A stretch of 64,000 bases of DNA from Orobanche coerulescens (Eukaryota > Streptophyta > Magnoliopsida > Lamiales > Orobanchaceae): contig CM065818.1 of assembly GCA_033398695.1 (NCBI GenBank), positions 54,778,001 to 54,842,000 on the forward strand. Direction: 5' to 3'. The notes beneath the pieces were generated by a model. It was not told the DNA's origin, searched no databases, and saw nothing but the letters and a program-made list of their open reading frames with translations. Within the stretch, counting starts at the first letter, position 1. Every line of letters begins with the position of its first letter. Both the position numbers and the translations under genes were made by a program. Positions 46,690 through 57,056 of this stretch are shown in pieces.

Positions 46690-47878
46690 CAGGGCCGGCC
46701 CATATAGTGGGCAAGAAGGGCGGTGGCCCAGGGCATCACAGCCCAATAGGGCATCAAATCCCATAATCCTCCTATCCATTACTAGACTCATTTTTTTTTT
46801 AAAAAAAATCAGTTTTATTGTTCTACATTTTTACTTACACTCCTACCATCTGACCGACGTTTCTCCTTCTCATCTCGATCAGACGCACACAGATTTGCAT
46901 ATTTGATTATTGGTATTTGTTTATTTCTCTTATCTGCATATTTGATTTTGCTTTCATAAACCTTGATCTTGATTGCTTGGTATTTGACTATTTGGTATTT
47001 GGTAATTGTCTAATTGATTAAATATGTTTCCTAGATCACAACCCTCCGGTGCTCAAAATTGAAAAAGAAAGGAAAAACAACAAAAAAATTGCACAATCTT
47101 TACATGGACCATTAAATAAATTTTTTGTTAGGCAAGAAAGATCGTTGAAACTCCTACTTCTAATGAAAATATTGATGAGCCACATGTTGATGAGCATCGT
47201 GTTGATGAGCCTAATGTTGATTTAAATATTTTTAAGCCAAGTGTCTGGGATAATTTGAATTCAAAAATGAAAGATTTTTGAGCCACATGTTGATATTGAA
47301 AGAAAATACTTGTTTACGGAGTTACAACTTTTGCAGGGCATGATACCATATGAAGCATACAAGAAAAAAGCCTTGGATGTCTATTCAAGTTATGGAGTTT
47401 GTAAGGAAGGTGGATATGTTCCCACACGTGTTGCTTGTCTACGAGATTTTGTTGACCGTACCAGTCATGGTAGCATCCGCCGAAAGAAATTTTCAAAATT
47501 AAAGCTACTGAAGTCATATTTGCGGACTATGATGAGTCAAGAGAGGCTTAACGGATTAGCAGTTTTGAGCATCGAAAGTAAGCTTTTAGCAAATGCTGAC
47601 TATGATAGATTAATTGATGCTTTTGCTTCACGAAATGCACGAAGACAACATTTTAGGTGATACTGTATTTGTTTTGTTTTTAGGAATTTTGGTTTATGTC
47701 CCCCGCCCCCCTTCCCGTTGTAACTTTTGCTTTTTTAATAATAATCGGCGTGGGGATGAGCCGCCTGGCTTGACTAGGTTCCAAACTCCTTTAAAAAGGT
47801 CGTGTTCTTAGTTCATTGGATTAGGGGCATATTTTTTGCTCTTCGCCCAGGGCATCCAAAACCATTGGACCGGCCCTG
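46690..47878 (+). mobile_element. Internally deleted hAT element
   Basis: Terminal inverted repeats CAGGGCCGGCCCA (left) and the inverse of CAGGGCCGGTCCA (right) are the well-known plant hAT ends. The 8-bp TSD is CTGCCGAG (46682-46689) / CTGCAGAG (47879-47886), one mismatch. 1189 bp long. It retains the two ends of a transposase gene and lost the middle. It landed inside the RE8 palindrome array. Confidence 0.9.
47128..47660 (+). pseudogene. hAT transposase remnant
   Basis: 47310-47660 encodes part of the zinc-finger MYM/hAT-like transposase: VYSSYGVCKEGGYVPTRVACL, then the C-terminal dimerisation signature SQERLNGLAVLSIESKLL...YDRLIDAFASRNARR. Upstream (47128-47280) a short acidic segment rich in DEP-VDE repeats resembles the N-terminal region. 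The DDE catalytic core is missing, so it cannot catalyse transposition but could still dimerise. Confidence 0.8.
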
Positions 47879-48154
47879 CTGCAGAGTCACTGCCGCGGCA
47901 CACTCGTCCGGGCCGCGGCACGCTGCCGATCACTGGGGGCAAATTCGGCCCTGTGCCACGGCACACTTCGGATGGGCCGCGGCACATAGTGCGGATCAGC
48001 CTATTTAAGGCCAGCAGACGTTTTTCTTCAGCCGTTTCTCACTCGTTTTCTTCCCTTCCGCGGCTGGAGCTTGGTTAATCATGGAGAGATATTGTTGGAC
48101 AATCAATCCATGAATTCTTGGAGTTCATATCATCAATCATCCATCCTATAACAT

Positions 48155-49735
48155 TGATAAGTGTCAGTTTAGTACACTTATCCATGGTTTGTATCGATAA
48201 AATTCACCCATAATTGAGCTAGTCTACTCGTTTTTTGCTTTTAATTTATTAGTTTTAATAATTTTATTTTTATCGGATGATGATCGGATTAAATAAATGA
48301 ATTACTCAAGAAACAACATGTTTAATAAATATTCTATTTATTGAATTTTGATATATTCATGTTGTAGGGCTTTCCGAGACGATGGCAGTCTTTCCGGATT
48401 CAAAATCAGAGTTATATATCAAAAGTTATCATCCGAAGAAGATCTGGTGTAAAAACGCAAAGTCTGAGGAATTCTGGGCTAAAAACGTAACTACCAAAGC
48501 TTCAAATGAGCAAATTTACGAAGCCACGTTACGGCCGTAACATTCAGGAGTTACGGCCGTAAGTCACCTTAGTTACGGCCGTAACTCCTGAATGTTACGG
48601 CCGTAACTCTTGACAGATTGCTATGATTTGTCTAATTTTTTATACTTTTTGTGTATTATTGAGGGGATGGCTGGCATTGATCCGATATAATGTAATAATG
48701 TTGGAGTTTTGGAGCTATTAGATGACTTTAGGTGTATAAATAGACCCCTTAGATCCTTCATCATTCACCATTCATCTTATAATTTTCCATTTTCTTGTAA
48801 ACTTTTCTTTTTGTGTGAAGAACACACTTGTGTTCTTGAGTGATCTTTGTAAGTGTGGTATAACATATGTTGTTCAGAGAGTTTATTGTTTCTATCTCCT
48901 TTATCTACTAAGGGAGTTAGGATCAATTCTTTCTCTTGATTCAACTAAACATGACCACCAAAGCTTGTAATATGTGTAATAAACCCTTTATGGGCTAAGT
49001 AATCTTTAGTTGGGATTATAAACAAGGTTAGTCATGTTATTTATGTTTGTATAAAAGATCTATTGTGAATTACTTATTATTGTGTGTGATTTTCATTGTT
49101 TTAACAATCTTTATTTATTTGGCCAATTAATGAAGATATTTATGGTCTTCATATGTTTCGAAAGAAAATATGTTTGATTAGATCAAATGATCTTCACTCT
49201 AAGTTGTTCTAGGGGATAGAAATATACCCCTAGTCCTTAGATGATTCTTTGAGTTATTTTCATAAATCCTAATGCTATGTATTGAAGCCAATCAACATAG
49301 AAATATAGTGGATTGATTCAATATGTAAGGGACGTTTTATAGTTCGAACGAGAAACCGTCTTTTTAAGGAAAATCGAATCTACACAACATAATAAGTAAA
49401 TTCATCTTATGATCTCCAATACATCTTTTATAACTAATGATGAACTAAGTTTGTAATCCCAACTATTTCACCATCGATAATCAATCTATTATTATTGCTA
49501 TCTTTTTATTTCCTTATAATATTAGAACTATTAGTGCAATTTCTTTGCAATTATTAAACCAAACTTTTTAATTGTGTGTTTCACTCATCTTAAGTATCTA
49601 TAAAATAGACTAATAGTGTATAATTCAAATTATAACCAAACTTCCTTGTGGGATCGATAAACCGGACTCAAAAAGTCTACTTTACTACTTGATACGATAT
49701 CGTGCACTTGCGATAGTTACACTAAAAACGTGTCA
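48155..49735 (+). repeat. RE9 5' LTR
   Basis: 1581 bp, TGATAAGTGTCAG to GCGTGTCA-type end (here ACGTGTCA). U3 carries the inverted palindrome array. TATA box TATAAATAG at 48735-48743. Confidence 0.95.
48528..48607 (+). promoter_or_regulatory. RE9 U3 array: 35-bp perfect inverted repeat of ACGGCCGT palindromes
   Basis: Four TTACGGCCGTAA sites with GGCC starts at 48533, 48555, 48577 and 48599, exactly 22 bp apart. Sites 1-2 (48528-48562) and 3-4 (48573-48607) form a perfect 35-bp inverted repeat around a 10-bp spacer. The 3' LTR copy (58945-58979 and 58990-59024) is identical. The array lies about 130 bp upstream of the TATA box. Confidence 0.95.
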
Positions 49736-49741
49736 AGTTTT

Positions 49742-49759
49742 TGGCGCCGTTGCCGGGGA
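49742..49759 (+). promoter_or_regulatory. RE9 primer-binding site (tRNA-Asp)
   Basis: TGGCGCCGTTGCCGGGGA, complementary to the plant tRNA-Asp 3' end, six bases after the LTR. Confidence 0.95.
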
Positions 49760-49842
49760 CAGTATAACTTATATATGAAAAAATTACATTATTAACTATT
49801 GTTATAAATACAACTTTTTCTTTGTTGTAGATTCCCTTGTCT

Positions 49843-51247
49843 ATGCGAAGGACATACAATCGCGATTTAGTTTTACTAGATCCCGAGATCGAAGCCACAT
49901 TCAGAAGAAGGCGAAGAGAACAAAAGAAAAACATTATTTCTTCACCATCAATGGCGGACGAACTAAATCCACGTCTCCCCCAAGGAAATGATAACGAAAG
50001 AATTCCTCCGGTGGGGGGAATACCTAATGTTCAAAACATTCAACATCAACAATATCCTATTGTACCGGAAATAGATGAAGACAACATGCTCTTTGGGGAA
50101 TTCATTAACCCCCCATGTTTGAGCGTTCAATCAAGTGTAATCTATCCACCATTTGGAGTGGACAATTTTCAAATTCGCCCAGATGTCATCAATCTCTTCT
50201 CCAACAACAACTCATTCTATGGAGGAACCGACGAAAATCCATATCTCCATATTAACCATTTTGTGGAAATATGTGGAAATTTCAAATATCCAAATGTAAA
50301 TGACGAGGCGATCAAAATGAGACTTTTCATGCACACTTTGAAGGACAGAGCAAGAGAGTGGCTAGATACTTTGCCACCACGAAGCATAACAAATTGGCCC
50401 GAATTTGTCCAAAAATTCACCACTAAATACTTTCCACCAATAAAAGTGGCGAAACTCAAATACGAAATCTCTACATTTCGTCAACAAGATTCAGAATCAT
50501 TCCACGAAGCATGGGAGAGATACAAGGATATGCTACGAAAATGTCCTAACCATGGTTTCAATTTGGGAGCACAAGTCAATTACTTCTATTCTGGAATTTT
50601 ACCTTCATGCCGAGCCAATGTCGATTCATCATCAAATGGCTCACTCGGAAACAAAACTATGAAAGAGGCTTATAATCTTTTTGAGGTTATAAGTGAACAA
50701 AGTGCAAGATGGCCGCAGAAATATCCAAAATAAACCAAATGGTGTTTTTGAAGTGGATTCTTATTCACTCATGTTGGCAAAAATTGAAGCTCTATCAAAG
50801 AAAGTCGAGGAAATGTCTTTTTCAACTCCTCAATCTGTGAAGACGGTGCAAACTCCACAAATTTCAGCTTTTTCATGTGAAATTTGTGGAGCAACTCACA
50901 ACAAAGACTATCGTCCCTTAGTGCAACAAGAACAGCCACCACCACCACTGGAACAAGTGGCGTATGCTCGGAATTTCCAAAGGCAAGCATACAATCCTTA
51001 CGGGCCAACATACAATCCAGATACAAAATCATCCAAATTTTTCTTATGCAAACAACAACAATGTGTTGAATCCAATGCATCAAGAAAAGAAGCCCGGATG
51101 GGAAGAAGCAATCACGAAGCTAATGAACAACAATCAAGTATCAACAACGCAATGATGCTTCAATTAAAAACTGAGACACAAGTTGGCCAAATGGCCAAAA
51201 TACTTTCGAAAGATCTCAAGGCATGTTACCTAGCAATACCGAGGTAA
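49843..51247 (+). pseudogene. gag: RE9 gag
   Basis: First ATG at 49843 (MRRTYNRDLVLLDPEIEATFRRRRREQ). An open frame runs to 50733 and covers the gag core (AIKMRLFMHTLKDRAREWLDTLPPRSITNW, KFTTKYFPPIKVAKLKYEI, ESFHEAWERYKDMLRKCPNHG). A frameshift near 50715 moves the rest to another frame (to 51247), which holds a decayed knuckle CEICGATHNKDY (last Cys replaced by Tyr). The 298-codon first piece alone could still make a capsid-like domain. Confidence 0.85.
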
Positions 51248-51259
51248 ATCCAAGGGAAA

Positions 51260-52385
51260 ATGTCCAAGCTATCACAACAAGAAGTGGAGTGCAATTCAAA
51301 TTTCTATGGAAAACCATCCGGAAAACAAAAAAATAAACAAAAAGAATCATACAGACCTTCATCTCAAAAAGGTCCAATTGCTACAAAAACTTATGTTCCA
51401 CCTATCCCATTTCCTCAACGGTTGAAGAATCACAAGCTCGATGCTCAATTCGGGAAATTCTTGGAAATCTTCAAAAAGCTACACATCAACATTCCTTTTG
51501 CCGATGCTCTAGCACAAATGCCAAGCTATGCCAAATTTATGAAAGATATTCTTTCAAACAAACGAAGGCTTGAAGAATACGAAACTATCATGCTAACAGA
51601 GGAATGTAGTGCAATACTACAAAAGAAGTTGCCACCCAAGCTAAAAGATCCGGGAACTTTCACAATCCCGTGTACAATTGGTGAAGTGAATTTTGGCAAA
51701 GCTCTTTGTGATTTAGGGGAAAGTATCAACTTGATGCCCCTGTCAATTTTCAACAAATTGAACTTGGGAGAAGCAAAAGCAACAACAGTTTCGCTACAAT
51801 TAGCCGATCGGTCAATCAAATATCCACGTGGGATAGTTGAAGATGTGCTCGTCAAAGTTGATAAATTCATATTCCCAGCAGATTTTATCATCCTCGACAT
51901 GGAAGAAGATCAGGATATTCCCATTATTCGGGACGACCATTTCTCGCAACCGACGTGCTCTTATTGACGTCTATGAAGGAAAGCTAATTCTCAGAGTGGA
52001 AGACGAACATGTCATCTTCGATGTCTTAAAAACTTTGAATCAACCCTCCACAGATGAGTATTGTCTAAAAATAGACACAATTGAAGCCATGGTGAACAAG
52101 TCTTTAGAGAAAATTCTATCTAAATATCCTCTTGAGACATGTATAGCAAATTCTCTAACCAGCATGGAAGAAGAATATCACTTGGCCGAAACAGTTAACT
52201 ATCTGGAAGCACTACCAACCTTAAGAAAGCATCCACATTTTGAAGAATTGGGGACAAGCTCCGCTAAACCACTCCCTTCTTTACAAGAAGCTCCAACACT
52301 TGATCTCAAACCTCTAACCACACATTTGAGATACGCTTACTTGGGCGTTCCTCAACACTTCCGGTCATCATATCTAACATATTGA
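51260..52385 (+). pseudogene. RE9 gag-pro linker and aspartic protease
   Basis: Linker YVPPIPFPQRLKNHKLDAQFGKFLEIFKKLHINIPF, then the protease with DLGESINLMP at about 51710-51740. The residue after DLG is Glu where RE6 and other Athila proteases have Ala, probably damaging. LQLADRSIKYPRGIVEDVLVKV follows. A frameshift near 51935 breaks the LGRPFLAT-equivalent segment. The remainder to 52385 is the linker to RT. Confidence 0.85.
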
Positions 52386-53488
52386 CCAAACTTGAAGAAG
52401 GGAAATTACTAAAGGTATTGAGGAATCACAAAAGAGCAATTGGATGGACTATTGCAGACATTAGAGGAATAAGCCCCTCTATATGCACTCACAAAATCTT
52501 GATGGAAGATGACTGCAAACCTTCAATTGAGCATCAACGACGTTTGAATCCAAACATGAAGGAAATTGTGAAGGCAGAGATTCTTAAATTACTTGAGGCA
52601 GGAATCATTTATCCAATCTCAGATAGTCCATGGGTGAGCCCTGTACATATGGTGTCCAAAAAGAGTGGAATCACGATCATTGAGAACGAGCACAATGAAC
52701 TTATACCAACACGACCGATCACAGGATGGAGAATGTGCATTGATTACAGGAAACTAAACAAGACGACAAGAAAAGATCATTTTCCACTCCCATTTATTGA
52801 TCAGATGCTAGATAGATTGGCGGGACATTCTTACTACTGTTTTCTCGACGGCTATTCAGGGTACAACCAAATCGTAATAGCCCCAGAAGACCAAGAGAAA
52901 ACAACATTCACATGCCCTTATGGAACATTTGCCTATAGAAGAATCCCATTCGGATTGTGCAATGCTCCAGCCACATTTCAAAGATGCATGATGTCAATAT
53001 TCTCAGACATGGTTGAAAAATTCATTGAAGTTTTCATGGACGATTTCTCAATTTTCGGAGATTCATTTGATAAATGCCTAATTCACTTAGGCATGGTCTT
53101 AGAAAGATGTGAAGACACAAATCTAGTTCTCAATTGGGAGAAATGTCACTTCATGGTCCAGGAAGGAATCGTACTTGGCCATAGAATCTCACAACATGGA
53201 ATTGAAGTCGATAAGGCAAAGATCCAAGTGATTGCAAAACTTCCTCCACCAATTTCGGTGAAAGGAGTAAGGAGTTTTCTCGGACATGCAGGATTCTATC
53301 GGAGGTTTATAAAAGATTTCTCAAAAATAGCAAAACCTCTCTGTTCTTTGCTTGAGAAAGATACACCATTCCTTTTCACAAATGAATGCCACGTGGCCTT
53401 TGCAACTTTGAAGGATAAGCTTACATCGGCTCCAATCATCATTTCTCAGTTGGACTATTCCTTTCATTTTAATGTGCGATGCAAGTGA
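52382..53488 (+). CDS. RE9 reverse transcriptase (open frame within broken pol)
   Basis: 368 codons open. The RT has the expected order: MVSKKSGITIIENEHNELIPTRPITGWRMCIDYRKLN, then DHFPLPFIDQMLDRLAGHSYYCFLDGYSGYNQI (palm Asp), FGLCNAPATFQRCM, and the catalytic FMDDFSIFG. The thumb and connection follow (LGHRISQHGIEVDKAKIQ, SVKGVRSFLGHAGFYRRFIKDFSKIAKPL). It ends by frameshift at the start of RNase H. All catalytic aspartates I can recognise are present. Because protease and RNase H are broken on either side, active enzyme from this copy is unlikely. Confidence 0.85.
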   Translation: MTKLEEGKLLKVLRNHKRAIGWTIADIRGISPSICTHKILMEDDCKPSIEHQRRLNPNMKEIVKAEILKLLEAGIIYPISDSPWVSPVHMVSKKSGITIIENEHNELIPTRPITGWRMCIDYRKLNKTTRKDHFPLPFIDQMLDRLAGHSYYCFLDGYSGYNQIVIAPEDQEKTTFTCPYGTFAYRRIPFGLCNAPATFQRCMMSIFSDMVEKFIEVFMDDFSIFGDSFDKCLIHLGMVLERCEDTNLVLNWEKCHFMVQEGIVLGHRISQHGIEVDKAKIQVIAKLPPPISVKGVRSFLGHAGFYRRFIKDFSKIAKPLCSLLEKDTPFLFTNECHVAFATLKDKLTSAPIIISQLDYSFHFNVRCK

Positions 53489-55177
53489 TTATGCCGTAGG
53501 GGCCGTCTTGGGCCAAGAAGGACAAAATGATGCAAGTGATCCATTATGCTAGCAGACTATGAATGATGCTCACCGAACTACACAACAACCGAAAAGAGAT
53601 GCTTGCAGTGGTTTATGCCTTTGACAAATTTCGATCCTACTTATTGGGATCAAAGGTCATAGTCTACACCGATCATTCACTTTGAAATATTTAATGACAA
53701 AGCAAGATGCAAAGTCAAGGCTAATCCGATGGGTTCTACTTATGCAAGAATTCGACATAGAAATCGGAGACGTAAAGGGAACGAAAACCAAGTGGCGGAT
53801 CATCTCTAGACTCGACCAAAACAATGCTCAAGAGAAGGAAATAAATGAAGTATTTCGGATGAACAACCTGCTCCAAATCTCTAATATCCAGAAAAACAAA
53901 ATGCACCATGGTATGCCGACATCGTTAATTTCCTTGTTAGTGGAATAATTCACCCAAATTTTTCCCATCATCAAAAGAAAAATTCTTCTCCGAGTTGAAA
54001 TACTATTACCGGGAAGATCCTCTGTTGTTCAGACGAGGACTGATCAAATCATCCGAGATGCATACCTAAGAAGAAATGGAGAAGGTATTAGAAAGATGGC
54101 ATTCCTCTCACTATGGAGGACATTTTGGGGGTTCAAAAACAAGAAGAAAATTCTTGAAGCAGGATTCTATTGGCCCACTCTGTTCAAAGATGCACATACA
54201 CTTGTCTCGAAGTGTGACCGGTGCCAAAGACATGGAAACATGTCAAAAGAAATGAAATGCCAATGAATTTCATCCTTGAAGTTGAAATCTTCGACGTTTG
54301 GGGAATTGATTTCATGGGACCCTTTCCATCATCATTCTCTAATGAATACATCCTTGTAGCTGTTGACTACGTATCCAAATGGGTGGAGGCTGTTGCATTA
54401 CCAACAAACGAAGCTAAGGTCGTGGTAAATTTTCTAAAGAAAAATATATTCACTCGCTTCGGAACTCCGAGAGTTATTATCAGTGATGGCGGATCTCATT
54501 TCGCAATCACCGTGTTAAGGCTCTATTGACCAAATTCGGAGTAAAACACCGTGTCGCTACCTCTTATCACCCACAAACCAAGTGGACAAGTCGAAATTTC
54601 CAATCGTGAATCGTAACGTATACTTGAGATGACAATGACTCATCTCGAAAAGATTGGTCGAAAAGCCGGATGATGCGCTCTGGCTTACGTAATGACCTAT
54701 AAGACAACGATAGGCATGTCTCCATTTCGTCTGGTTTTTGGAAAAGCTCACACCGCCAAAGAGAACTTGAACATCGAGCTTTTGGGCTATAAAAACTAAA
54801 CTTTGACGAACAGTTGCCGGAAAGAAAAGGTTGTCATAGCTTAAATGAGTTGGATGAAATCCGACTCGACTCATATGAAAATGCCAAAATCTACAAAGAA
54901 AAACGAAAAGATGGCATGACAACAAAATTCTAAGAAGAGATTTTAAAACAGAGACCAAGCTCGCTTTTTAATGCACGATCAAGGCTCTGCTTCCGGTAAG
55001 CTACGATCACGATGGATGTGCCCTTACACGATAAAAGAGGTGTTTTCTCATGGAGCTGTGGAGATTTATAATACAACCGACGGGAGTTTCAAAGTAAACG
55101 GTCAACGGTTAAAGCCATATCTGGGAGGAGAATGCTCGACAGCAAAATCAATCATAATGCTGGAAATACCTAATTAA
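53489..55177 (+). pseudogene. RE9 RNase H and integrase remnants
   Basis: RNase H pieces lie at 53480-53860 in shifting frames (MCDASDYAVGAVLGQ, EMLAVVYAFDKFRSYLLGSK). The integrase zinc-binding H...H...CDRCQRHG is near 54100-54240. The core has [14 protein letters not shown]...[15 protein letters not shown] and [10 protein letters not shown] (54221-54529). 54530-54970 has a dense series of one-base indels through SYHPQT and SPFRLVFGKA. The C-terminal RWMCPYTIKEVFSHGAVEIYN piece is at 54971-55177. Indel density here far exceeds LTR divergence. Confidence 0.85.
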
Positions 55178-55218
55178 TCTGACGAGAAGTCAAGCTAAGG
55201 ACGTTAAACAAAGCGCTT

Positions 55219-55269
55219 ATTGGGAGGCAACCCAATCTCTATTATTTCGCAAATAAGTTTGGGGGTAAC
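55219..55269 (+). other. RE9 post-pol hairpin and internal PPT-like tract
   Basis: ATTGGG-AGGCAA-CCCAAT (55219-55236) after AAGCGCTT, then AAGTTTGGGGGTAAC (55255-55269), nearly identical to the true PPT at 58559. RE6 has the same hairpin loop with a covarying stem. Confidence 0.8.
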
Positions 55270-55417
55270 ACGGAAGGATTCAACAACAACAGCAAGGATC
55301 AGATCGTTCATAAAATCCAGGGAGTCTTTCTTTCATTATTCTCAAACATATAATAATTATAATTTTGTTTTAAAAAAAATAAAAAAAAAAAAAATAATAA
55401 TAATAATATAAATAAAT

Positions 55418-55650
55418 ATGGCCGTAAGTTATTAGATACGGCCGTATGTTGTCCAATTATATTTTTACGAAAGCGCATTACAGCCGTAACTAGTGTACGT
55501 TACGGCCGTATCTTTAAAAACTGCCACTAAAAAAAAAACGAACGTCACATACGGCCGTAACTTCTTTGTGTTACGGTCGTATCTTAAAACCTGTTTGAAA
55601 AACGAAAGCAACTTACGGCCGTAACTTGTATAGGTTACGGCCGTAACTAG
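55418..55650 (+). promoter_or_regulatory. RE9 internal palindrome array upstream of ORF3
   Basis: Eight copies of the LTR motif (TTACGGCCGTAA, ATACGGCCGTAT and variants) in four pairs. GGCC-type starts are at 55420/55440, 55482/55504, 55553/55575 and 55617/55639: 20-22 bp within pairs and 42-49 bp between pairs. It lies between pol and ORF3, as in RE6, but with a different motif. Confidence 0.9.
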
Positions 55651-56161
55651 TAGTCTGTATTAAAAAAAAAAAAACCGTCCTTAAACACTTCACACACACC
55701 AGACGAGACACAAGCGGCCGGGAGAGCGATTTTTTTCCCCCTATCAATCCCTACTTGCTAAAAAACTCAAATTCATCAATACAATTCATTAACATATCAA
55801 CATTCACACATAATCATCAGGTTCTCTTTCAATCCTTGTTTCAATTTATATATTCTTGAGTTTTAGTTTGTAGTTTTTCTCTTCATATTTGTTTTTCGAT
55901 TCTTATTTCCGTATGATTCGTTGATTAAATCTTGTTCATTTGTGAGTATTGTTGATATTTGTATCGTTATTTGATTCATTGATTTGTGGTGGCTTTATGG
56001 ATTTGAGTTTGAATAAGAAAAACTTGTTAAAAAACTATGAACTCAAGGTGTCCGACGAAATGCCACAACGAAAATCTTTGAATTTTTTTATGTTTTTATT
56101 GGTTTTGCTTGATGATTATAGTCGTGTGATGAAAAGAAGTTGATTTTGTTCAATTTCAGGG
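55651..56161 (+). promoter_or_regulatory. Putative internal promoter and leader of RE9 ORF3
   Basis: After the array come a TATTAAAAA stretch, a C/A-rich leader with CACACACACCAGACGAGACACAAG, and a pyrimidine-rich run. CATCAG-GTTCTC near 55814-55825 could be a splice donor and TTTCAG-GG at 56154-56161 an acceptor just before the ORF3 ATG at 56162. The intron is inferred only from these weak signals. Confidence 0.4.
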
Positions 56162-57056
56162 ATGGCAATCAAGAAATCAACAAAAGGAAAAGAAAAGGTC
56201 GGTTCGTCATCTCAAGGTCAAGACCGCCACAAAGAAAGCAAAACACGAAGTGCATTAAGGAAAGATTGTTCAATCTTGATGATTTCATCGGCCATGCGGA
56301 TAGAGACACAATCACTACCCCTTTCATCCAAAAATTCTTACACAACGGCTGGGAGAAGTTTGTTTCCGATCTCCCAAATGGTAACCCGACCTTGACCCTA
56401 AACTTTTACAATTCTTTCAACAAGTCCATTGGGCAGGTAGGGTCACCTACTTATCATCAGACTACTGTGAATGGGAAATCGATAAATTTTTCACCGGATG
56501 TCATTAACAAGTTTTTGGGGGTTAATGGTACTAACGCGGTTGACATTACTATCTTGCCTAATGAAGAGGTGCCGGATGATAGAGTTTTACGCTGGGCGTT
56601 AGTGAGCGAGTTGCATGACAGTATTGGGATGATCAAACCCCGATACAACCAGGCGGACCTTATGGATGATGCTTGGTATTTATGGATGTGGGCAGCCGGG
56701 AGTATTTACCCGACTTCGACTCTGACGACGGTTTCCATTGGCCACTGCGAGGTTTATATGCTATCCGCCGAGGGGTAAAAATGGATTTGGGTACTCACAT
56801 TTACACTACTATTTGTCACTATGCCGGCATGGTCCCGACTAGGCAGAAAATGCCATACCCCCGCCTTATCACCGTATTTGCAGGAGCCGAGAGTCAAAAT
56901 TTTGGCAGGGGGTGATATTTTAACACATGGGGATCGAGCAATGTAGGAGTAGTATTTTTCAAGTACTCAATTGAGAAGCAAACGGGCACATTTGGAACCT
57001 AAGAGGAGAGTAGCGAGGAAGAGGAATATGAGGCCGAGCAAGATGACGGTTATTAG
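56162..57056 (+). pseudogene. RE9 ORF3 (Athila third ORF, plant transposon protein family)
   Basis: ATG 56162 starts a Lys-rich N-terminus (MAIKKSTKGKEKVGSS). The frame shifts near 56235 into NLDDFIGHADRDTITTPFIQKFLHNGWEKFV, FYNSFNKSIGQV and VNGKSINFSPDVINKFLGV, then shifts again near 56700 (DSDDGFHWPLRGLYAIRRGVKMDLG). The VxGxxxxFSPxxI signature is shared with RE6 ORF3 and is typical of the putative plant transposon protein family (Pfam Transposase_32 type). An acidic Glu-rich tail ends near 57056. No signal peptide or transmembrane helix is visible, so an envelope role is not supported. Confidence 0.8.

Noticed and set aside
56162..57056. Retroviral envelope gene in RE9
   Set aside because: No signal peptide, transmembrane segment or cleavage site is visible; the FSP signature fits the plant transposon protein family instead.
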